A DNA stretch of 5,657 nucleotides. Origin: Acetobacteraceae bacterium. GTDB taxonomy: Bacteria; Pseudomonadota; Alphaproteobacteria; Acetobacterales; Acetobacteraceae. A program made the translations under genes and the position numbers. The notes beneath the pieces were generated by a model. The model saw nothing but the letters and a program-made list of their open reading frames with translations. It made no database searches and was not told the DNA's origin. The DNA lies in assembly GCA_003164305.1 (NCBI GenBank), contig PLSZ01000527.1:415-6071 (forward strand). The letters are read 5' to 3'. Shown here one piece after another: positions 1-4,616 of the stretch (its first letter is position 1; each line of letters opens with the position of its first letter).

Positions 1-167
1 TCGGCCTGTTCGCGCCGCCGTTCGGCGTGGGGTATTACGTCGCCTGCGCCATCGGCCGCTGCGATCCCGACGACGCGATGCGTCACATCTGGCGCTATTT
101 GGCCGCGTTGATGCTGGGCCTGGCGATCGTCGCCGCGATTCCATGGATTTCCATCGGCTTCCTATGA
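1..167 (+). CDS. dctM: TRAP transporter large permease, C-terminal fragment (DctM family)
   Basis: Only the last 54 codons are present; the gene starts upstream of the window and stops at TGA 165-167. Reading from base 3 gives GLFAPPFGVGYYVACAIGR, then a charged turn (CDPDDAMRHIWRY), then a hydrophobic helix LAALMLGLAIVAAIPWI and a short tail. The G-x-x-x-P-P-x-G-x-x-x-Y/F-V-A pattern followed by one last membrane helix is the usual end of the DctM/SiaM large membrane subunit of TRAP transporters, which drives sodium-coupled uptake of organic acids across the inner membrane. The binding-protein gene starts 32 nt downstream, which supports the family call. The small permease (DctQ) is not in view and may lie upstream or be fused to this protein. 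The substrate is unknown. Confidence 0.85.
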   Translation, partial: GLFAPPFGVGYYVACAIGRCDPDDAMRHIWRYLAALMLGLAIVAAIPWISIGFL

Positions 168-186
168 TCCCGAGCCGCAACAAAAT

Positions 187-190
187 GAGG
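187..190 (+). promoter_or_regulatory. Ribosome binding site of dctP
   Basis: GAGG lies 9 nt before the ATG at 200. It favours that start over the in-frame ATGs at 143 (inside the dctM 3' end) and 185, neither of which has a purine-rich site at good spacing. The start at 200 also puts the twin-arginine motif at residues 5-6, where a signal peptide needs it. Confidence 0.6.
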
Positions 191-199
191 GCAACGTTC

Positions 200-1201
200 A
201 TGCGTACCACCAGACGTTCATTGATGGGGGCCGCATTGGCCGCGCCATTGCCGCCGCGCTTCGCCAAAGCCGCCGAGTTCTCGTTACGCGTCGCGCACAC
301 CGCGCCGCTGACCTTTCCGTTGCATATTCGCCTCACCGAAGCAGCCGATCAGGTCGCCAAGGACTCCAACGGCCGCGTCGAATTGCAGATATTCCCCGAT
401 TCGCAATTGGGCGGCGACAACGATCTGTTGTCCCAGGCGCGTAGCGGCGCGATCGATTTCTGCCAGCCCACAGGCCAGATCCTGGCCAGCATCCTGCCGG
501 TGACCGCGACCAGCGCGTTGGGTTTCGCCTGGTCCGGCTACGACAAGCTGTGGCCGGCGATGGATGGCGAACTGGGGTCCTACATCCGCGCGCAGATCAC
601 CGCCAAAGCCGGCCTCGTGCCGATGGAACGCATGTGGGATCTGGGGTTTCGTCATATCACCACCAGCACGAAGCCGATCAAGACCGCCGACGATCTGGTC
701 GGTCTGAAAATCCGCACGCCGGTCGCGCCGAGCCTCGTCACGTTGTTCAAAACCCTCAAGGCCGCGCCTTTGGCGATGCAGTTCACCGAGCTTTACTCCG
801 CGTTGCAGACCCATATCGCCGACGCGCAGGAAAATCCTCTGGCGCTGATCCAGGCGACCAAGCTGTACGAGGTGCAGAAGTATTGCTCTTTGACGGCCCA
901 TGTCTGGGACGGTCACTGGTGGGTGTGCAACGCCGCCACCTGGAACGGCCTGCCGGAACCGGTACGCCAGGTCGTCGCCAAGGGCTTCAACGACGCCGCG
1001 TTGAAGGAGCGGGCCGATATCGCGTCCAAGGATGCCTCGGTCCGCGGCGATCTGGAATCCAAAGGCCTGGTCTTCAACACCGCCGACACCACCAGCTTCC
1101 GCGAAGGTCTGCGCACCGGCGGATTCTACAAGGACTGGCGTGAGAGACTCGGCGCGGAGCCGTTCGCGATCCTGGAGAAATACGCGGGGAAGTTAGGATA
1201 G
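200..1201 (+). CDS. dctP: TRAP transporter periplasmic substrate-binding protein (DctP family), Tat-type signal
   Basis: This 333-residue protein captures an organic acid in the periplasm and hands it to the TRAP permease encoded just upstream. The N-terminus MRTTRRSLMG is a twin-arginine (Tat) motif, followed by a short hydrophobic stretch and a likely cleavage site after AKA at residue 24. The mature part has DctP-family landmarks: an early FSLRVAHTAP strand, DSQLGGDNDLL near residues 67-77, WDLGFRHIT near 146-154, GLKIRTP with Arg172 (the position that binds the substrate carboxylate in SiaP/DctP), and FTELYSALQTHIADAQENP near 195-213 with Asn212. Family members usually have DGQENP, so the Ala for Gly is a small variation. 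Length is normal. The order permease then binding protein is the reverse of the commonest P-Q-M order but is also found. A Tat route implies export after folding. The substrate cannot be assigned; the pocket Arg suggests a carboxylate. Stop is TAG 1199-1201. Confidence 0.93.
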   Translation: MRTTRRSLMGAALAAPLPPRFAKAAEFSLRVAHTAPLTFPLHIRLTEAADQVAKDSNGRVELQIFPDSQLGGDNDLLSQARSGAIDFCQPTGQILASILPVTATSALGFAWSGYDKLWPAMDGELGSYIRAQITAKAGLVPMERMWDLGFRHITTSTKPIKTADDLVGLKIRTPVAPSLVTLFKTLKAAPLAMQFTELYSALQTHIADAQENPLALIQATKLYEVQKYCSLTAHVWDGHWWVCNAATWNGLPEPVRQVVAKGFNDAALKERADIASKDASVRGDLESKGLVFNTADTTSFREGLRTGGFYKDWRERLGAEPFAILEKYAGKLG

Positions 1202-1239
1202 GGGCAGTATTCAAAGAACATACCGCTTTTTTCATTGTC

Positions 1240-1262
1240 ATGGCCGGGCCTGGCCCGGTCAT
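1240..1262 (+). repeat. Palindromic intergenic repeat (REP-like) after dctP
   Basis: ATGGCCGGGCC pairs with GGCCCGGTCAT around a single T at 1251. All 11 positions pair, one as a G-T wobble (1243/1259). It starts 38 nt after the dctP stop. The outer GTCATGG...TCATC frame resembles the two repeat copies at 2526-2556 and 2591-2621. No clear T-run follows (only ATCTTTC), so it is a weak candidate for a rho-independent terminator and more likely an extragenic palindrome that may still shape the 3' end of the dctP mRNA. Confidence 0.6.
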
Positions 1263-1454
1263 CTTTCGCAGACCGAGCGCGGCCGATGACCAGGTCGCGC
1301 CGGATGACGCCGCGACGCGAAGCCCGGCACCGCCAAACGACCGCCGCCAGTCCCCCACACCTCGCGCGCCGTGCCGATTCTCGCTAGGACAGCGCGATGA
1401 AGTTCTCTCGACGAGACCCCTCGGCACGATCCGTCCAAAGCCCGGACCGCGCGC
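1263..1454. other. Non-coding gap before the MBL-fold gene
   Basis: GC-rich sequence with no reading frame that resembles a protein. The short open frames here are low-complexity Arg/Pro/Ala translations. I see no convincing -35/-10 pair and no purine-rich ribosome site before the ATG at 1455 (the preceding bases are CGCGCGC). The promoter of the next gene must lie here or upstream, but it cannot be placed by eye. Confidence 0.4.
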
Positions 1455-2417
1455 ATGACTGACACGACCCCGGCCGAGACCCACTTCGACGGTCAGCACT
1501 TCTTCAATCCGCATTCTCCCCGCGGCAAGACCGCCGCCGACGTCCGCCGCTGGCGCCGCACGCGCCAAAAACAACCCTGGCCAACGCGCGTGGAAGACCC
1601 GCCGCGTCCGCCTCCGACGCGCGCCGCGCCCGATCGCATCGCGGTGACCTTCATCGGCCATTCGACATTCCTGGTGCAGCTCGGCGGCATATGCATCCTG
1701 ACCGATCCGATCTGGTCGGAGCGTTGCAGCCCGGTCTCCTGCATCGGTCCGCGGCGCGCGCGACGGCCGGGGCAAAGCCTGAACGCCTTGCCCGGTATCG
1801 ACCTGCTGCTCGTCTCGCATAATCATTACGATCACATGGATTTGCCGACCTTGCGTCAGGTGCGGAAGCGTTGGTCGCCGCCGGCCGCGACCGGCCTGGG
1901 CAACGCACGCCATCTCGCCAAAGCCGGCATTCGCGACGCCGTCGAACTCGACTGGTGGCAAAGCACCGAGCTCGCCGGCTCCCGCGTCACCTATGTGCCG
2001 GCGCAACATTTTTCCGCGCGAACCTTGCTCGATCGTAACAGGTCCTTGTGGGGCGGCTTCATCGTCGAGGCCGGGGGAGCCGTCGTGTATTTCGCGGGGG
2101 ATTCCGGCTACGGTTCTTACTTCGCGGAGATTGGCCGCCGCTTCCCGCGCATCGATCTCGCGCTGTTGCCCATCGGCGCTTACGAGCCGCGCTGGTTCAT
2201 GCGCACACACCACATGAACCCCGAGGAAGCCGTCCGCGCGCATTGCGATCTACGCGCCAGGCGCGGCATCGGCATGCATTTCGGCACCTTCCAGTTGACC
2301 GACGAGGCGATCGACGCCCCCGTGCTGGCGTTGCGGCGAGAAAGCGCGGCCGCCGGCATTGAAGACCACGAATTCGATGTCCTCGCGTTCGGCGAAACGC
2401 GAGAGTTCCCGATTTAA
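1455..2417 (+). CDS. Metallo-beta-lactamase-fold hydrolase, UlaG/RomA/NAPE-PLD-like
   Basis: The protein is 320 residues with no signal peptide, so probably cytoplasmic. The N-terminus has the group's FDGQHFFNPH motif at 11-20 and a Trp/Arg-rich linker, then IGHSTFLVQLGG at 67-78 and LTDPIWSERCSP at 82-93. The metal site is complete: SHNHYDHMD gives His122, His124, Asp126 and His127; His185 is in PAQHFSART; Asp216 is in FAGDSGYG; His275 is in GMHFGTF. These match the ligand order of the NAPE-PLD branch of the superfamily, as does PIGAYEPRWFM followed by HHMNPEEAV at 239-260. Human NAPE-PLD is a phospholipase D, but bacterial members are mostly uncharacterised, so only a binuclear-metal phosphodiester or lactone-type hydrolase role is inferred. 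The ATG fits the family start although no Shine-Dalgarno is visible. It stands alone: 253 nt after dctP and convergent with the GMC gene. Stop is TAA 2415-2417. Confidence 0.92.
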   Translation: MTDTTPAETHFDGQHFFNPHSPRGKTAADVRRWRRTRQKQPWPTRVEDPPRPPPTRAAPDRIAVTFIGHSTFLVQLGGICILTDPIWSERCSPVSCIGPRRARRPGQSLNALPGIDLLLVSHNHYDHMDLPTLRQVRKRWSPPAATGLGNARHLAKAGIRDAVELDWWQSTELAGSRVTYVPAQHFSARTLLDRNRSLWGGFIVEAGGAVVYFAGDSGYGSYFAEIGRRFPRIDLALLPIGAYEPRWFMRTHHMNPEEAVRAHCDLRARRGIGMHFGTFQLTDEAIDAPVLALRRESAAAGIEDHEFDVLAFGETREFPI

Positions 2418-2525
2418 TACCAACCGACATTGAGTCTCGGTCGTGACGCCCCCATAGCGTCATCCTCGGGCTCGACCCCATACGCGCTGAAATAGCACGG
2501 CGAGCGGTGTGGTACCCTCCCTCCA

Positions 2526-2556
2526 TCGTCATGGTCCGGCTCGACCGGACCATCGG
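2526..2556 (+). repeat. REP-like palindrome, left inner copy
   Basis: The unit is itself a palindrome: ATGGTCCGG (2531-2539) and CCGGACCAT (2545-2553) form a perfect 9-bp stem around the loop CTCGA. It is an exact reverse complement of 2591-2621 and resembles the palindrome at 1240-1262. Confidence 0.75.
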
Positions 2557-2590
2557 CACAAACACACCGGTAAGAGCGATTTTGGGCACA

Positions 2591-2621
2591 CCGATGGTCC
2601 GGTCGAGCCGGACCATGACGA
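2591..2621 (-). repeat. REP-like palindrome, right inner copy
   Basis: Exact 31-bp reverse complement of the left copy, 34 nt away. Absence of any mismatch between the two copies, against a clearly diverged flank, suggests recent duplication, gene conversion, or selection on the paired structure. Confidence 0.75.
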
Positions 2622-2741
2622 ATACCGAACGATGCCGTTCCAACCGCGACGCCGTTTTGGCGCCTATGGGGTCGAGCCCGAGGATCGTCCCGTACAGAAG
2701 TCGTGCTCGCCGTGAGAGCATCAAGATCCGCATCACGAGAT

Positions 2742-2765
2742 GTCAGGCCCAGGCTCTGGCATGAC
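2742..2765. repeat. Degenerate palindrome near the 3' end of the GMC gene
   Basis: GTCA (2742-2745) pairs with TGAC (2762-2765), and after one mismatch GCC (2747-2749) pairs with GGC (2758-2760). It looks like a decayed extragenic palindrome. It lies 38 nt beyond the GMC stop codon on the minus strand, where it could slow or end that transcript, but it has no T-run. Confidence 0.35.
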
Positions 2766-2802
2766 GGCGGCCGCGTGTAAGTCATTATGATATCAGATCT
2801 AT

Positions 2803-4401
2803 TCAAGCCGCCGCTTTCAGCACCAAATCCGCCGCCTTCTCGCCGATCATGATCGACGGCGCGTTGGTGTTGCCCGAAGTCAGCGCCGGCATGATCGACG
2901 CGTCGGCCACGCGCAGCCCCTCAATCCCATGCACGCGCAGTTGAGGATCCACCACGGCCAATGGGTCAACCCCCATCTTGCAGGTGCCGACCGGATGATA
3001 CGTCGTCTCCGCCGCCTGTTTAACCCATTGCAGGATCGCATCGTCGGTGGCGCGCTCCGGTCCCGGCGCGATTTCCGTCACTTGCATCGGCGCCATCGCC
3101 GGCGCGTGCATCACCGAACACGCGATCCGCACCGCCCGCACGGTGAGTTCCGCGTCGACCGGCGACGACAGAAAGTTGAAGTTGATCGCCGGCGGCCGGC
3201 GCGCGTCCGCCGACACGATGTGAATGTGCCCCTTGCTCTCCGGCCGCATTGGGTGCGCGTAGCAGGTCACGCCTGACTGGAGCGACAGTTTTGGACCTTT
3301 CGGACCTGGCTCGGTCAGCATCGGCACCCAGCCCAGAAGCACATCCGGCGCCTCCAGCCCCTCGCGGGAGCGAACGAACGCGCGGATCGGCGCGGCCACC
3401 ATGCCCAGCATGCCCTGATTGAGAAACGCGTAGCGCAGGGCCTGCCCGACGAGGCCGATGCCGCGTGCCCGGTCGTTGAAAGTGATGCCTTTCGCACCGA
3501 TCGCCCACCGGGTTCTGGGCGCGTAATGATCCCGCAAATTCTCCCCCACGCCGGGCAGCGCGTGGCGCACCTCGATCCCCAGTTCGCGCAGCCGGTCCGG
3601 CTGGCCGATGCCCGAAAGCTCCAGCAATTGCGGGGAATTGATCGAGCCCGCGCTGACCACCACCTCCCGCGCCGCGCGCGCCTCGCGCATCGAGTCGCCG
3701 ACGGAATAACGCACCCCCACGCAGCGCCTGCCTTCCAGCAACAGCGCCCGCGTCAGCGCGCCGGTCTCGATACGCAGGTTCTGGCGGCCGCGGATTGGAT
3801 CGAGGTAACAACGGGCGGTGCTCATGCGGCGGCCGGACGCGATCGTTGCCTGGCTCATCGCGATCCCATCCTGCGTGGCGCCGTTGTAATCGGGGTTGTG
3901 CGGAATGCCGACCTGACCGGCGGCCTTGATCAGCGCGGCGAAGATCGGATCGCGCGGCGGCGGATTGGTGACGCGCAACGGTCCCTCCCGCCCGCGATAT
4001 TCGTCGTCGCCGCCATCGTAACGTTCCATCCGTTTGAAGAACGGCAGCACGTCCGCGTAGCTCCAGCCCTGGTTGCCCATCTGCGCCCATGTGTCGAAAT
4101 CCTGAGCCTGGCCGCGAACAAAAGCCATGCCGTTGAGCGAACTGGAGCCGCCGAGCAAGCGTCCGCGCGGCACCGGCAGCTTGCGCCCGTTGGTGTTCGC
4201 CTCGGGCTCGGACGTATAAAGCCAGTTGGCGGCGGGATTGTTGAGCAGCTTCGCGTAACCGATCGGTACGCGGGTCCACGGATGGTTCGCGGGACCGGCC
4301 TCCAGCAGCAGCACCTTATTGGCCGGGTTCGCCGACAGGCGGTTCGCGACCACCGCGCCCGCTGAACCTCCGCCGACAACGATGTAGTCGTAATCCGGCA
4401 T
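2803..4401 (-). CDS. GMC-family FAD-dependent alcohol/choline-dehydrogenase-like oxidoreductase
   Basis: The 532-residue protein has the usual length for bacterial GMC enzymes, which oxidise alcohols to aldehydes using bound FAD. The N-terminus DYIVVGGGSAGAVVANRLS (5-23) is the dinucleotide-binding loop, with the ribose-binding Glu34 in LLLEAG. GMC signature 1 is at 80-103 (GRLLGGSSSLNGMAFVRG) and signature 2 at 252-266 (GSINSPQLLELSGIG). Catalytic His469 is in YHPVGTCKMG, and the partner Asn513 is in SGNTNAPSIMIGEKAADL, the usual His/Asn pair of choline-dehydrogenase-like members. There is no signal peptide, so it is probably cytoplasmic and passes electrons to a quinone or other acceptor. 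The alcohol substrate cannot be told; a BetA role is possible, but no betaine-pathway neighbour (BetB, BetI) is seen. It is a single gene, convergent with the MBL-fold gene, with an insertion sequence about 137 nt upstream of its start. Stop TGA is at 2805-2803. Confidence 0.95.
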   Translation of the reverse strand: MPDYDYIVVGGGSAGAVVANRLSANPANKVLLLEAGPANHPWTRVPIGYAKLLNNPAANWLYTSEPEANTNGRKLPVPRGRLLGGSSSLNGMAFVRGQAQDFDTWAQMGNQGWSYADVLPFFKRMERYDGGDDEYRGREGPLRVTNPPPRDPIFAALIKAAGQVGIPHNPDYNGATQDGIAMSQATIASGRRMSTARCYLDPIRGRQNLRIETGALTRALLLEGRRCVGVRYSVGDSMREARAAREVVVSAGSINSPQLLELSGIGQPDRLRELGIEVRHALPGVGENLRDHYAPRTRWAIGAKGITFNDRARGIGLVGQALRYAFLNQGMLGMVAAPIRAFVRSREGLEAPDVLLGWVPMLTEPGPKGPKLSLQSGVTCYAHPMRPESKGHIHIVSADARRPPAINFNFLSSPVDAELTVRAVRIACSVMHAPAMAPMQVTEIAPGPERATDDAILQWVKQAAETTYHPVGTCKMGVDPLAVVDPQLRVHGIEGLRVADASIMPALTSGNTNAPSIMIGEKAADLVLKAAA

Positions 4402-4404
4402 GTT

Positions 4405-4415
4405 TCCTGACTCCC
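4405..4415 (-). promoter_or_regulatory. Ribosome binding region of the GMC gene
   Basis: Read on the minus strand the bases before the ATG are GGGAGTCAGGAAAC. GGGAG lies 9 nt and AGGA 3 nt from the start; GGGAG has the better spacing. Together with MPDYDYIVVGGG beginning right at the canonical family start, this fixes the start codon at 4401. Confidence 0.5.
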
Positions 4416-4538
4416 AGAATCCGCGCGGCGCCGCGGCGTATTGGCCGCGAACACCCTACGCAGCGTCCGCGCGATCCGCAAAGCCGGGCCACCGGGCTTA
4501 CCTCCGGAACGTTCCATTACCGGCCTAAAGGCAAGGGC
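4416..4538. other. Upstream region of the GMC gene, between its RBS and the insertion sequence
   Basis: GC-rich non-coding sequence of about 120 nt that should carry the GMC promoter if the insertion sequence has not displaced it. A 12-bp perfect palindrome CGCGGCGCCGCG lies at 4424-4435, only about 23 nt before the start codon. In such GC-rich DNA it may be chance, but it could fold in the 5' leader. No convincing -35/-10 pair is visible. Confidence 0.35.
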
Positions 4539-4555
4539 TGTTAGCGCAACGCGAG

Positions 4556-4589
4556 AATGTCCCCTTCCCGCAAAGTTAAAATGCCCCTT
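4556..4589 (+). repeat. Short direct repeats in the IS left end
   Basis: AATGTCCCCTT (4556-4566) and AATGCCCCTT (4580-4589) are near-identical direct repeats, with GGGGAC at 4608-4613 as an inverted partner of the GTCCCC at 4559-4564. Such iterated motifs just inside an IS end are typical transposase-binding sites. TAAAAT at 4577-4582 could be the -10 of the transposase promoter, but no good -35 is seen. Confidence 0.4.
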
Positions 4590-4616
4590 TTGGGCGCTGC
4601 CCGATGAGGGGACGTT

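Larger units (their letters stand above)
2462..2685. repeat. Composite nested inverted repeat (MITE- or BIME-like)
   Basis: Two pairs of inverted blocks are nested. The outer 21-bp blocks (2462-2482 and 2665-2685; core CCTCGGGCTCGACCCC) are perfect reverse complements. The inner 31-bp blocks (2526-2556 and 2591-2621) are also perfect. The stretches between outer and inner blocks are 43 nt on both sides (2483-2525 and 2622-2664), and by eye about 20 of 43 positions still match with many of the differences being transitions. The whole is therefore best read as one inverted repeat with 95-nt arms and a 34-nt centre (2557-2590). It encodes no protein. It may be a non-autonomous mobile element or two inverted copies of a composite extragenic repeat. 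As RNA it could fold into a long hairpin. Confidence 0.75.
2418..2802. other. 385-nt gap between convergent genes, filled with palindromic repeats
   Basis: No real gene is visible. Open frames here translate the repeats themselves (MVRLDRTIG, MVRSSRTMT), which are spurious. The gap holds a small hairpin TGACGC/GCGTCA (2444-2449 with 2457-2462), the composite inverted repeat 2462-2685, a 5-bp hairpin TGCTC/GAGCA (2704-2708 with 2716-2720), and a degenerate palindrome at 2742-2765. Both flanking genes end here, so the hairpins may stop or protect transcripts arriving from both sides. No canonical stem plus T-run terminator is seen on either strand. Confidence 0.6.

Noticed and set aside
143..199. 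Upstream ATG starts at 143 and 185 for dctP
   Set aside because: The first overlaps the dctM coding end and both would place extra residues before the twin-arginine signal; the ribosome site fits ATG 200.
1240..1270. Rho-independent terminator of dctP
   Set aside because: The stem is good but the following sequence ATCTTTCGC lacks a T-run, so it was recorded only as a repeat with possible 3'-end effect.
1074..2243. Long minus-strand open frame (389 codons) antisense to the dctP end and the MBL-fold gene
   Set aside because: Its translation is Arg/Gly/Ala-rich without any domain motif, spans two real genes and a gap, and is explained by the high GC content opposite well-conserved coding sequence.
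2450..2700. CRISPR array or tandem direct repeat
   Set aside because: The repeated units are inverted, not direct, with no regular spacer series and no cas gene in the window.
2197..2806. Possible small proteins containing MVRLDRTIG or MVRSSRTMT on either strand
   Set aside because: These are translations of the palindromic repeats. Such peptides are frequent spurious calls in repeat-rich alphaproteobacterial genomes, and no ribosome site or conserved frame supports them.
3020..4279. Second long minus-strand frame (419 codons) inside the GMC gene, and plus-strand 3526-4365
   Set aside because: Both are out-of-frame shadows of the GMC gene, whose own frame carries every family signature.
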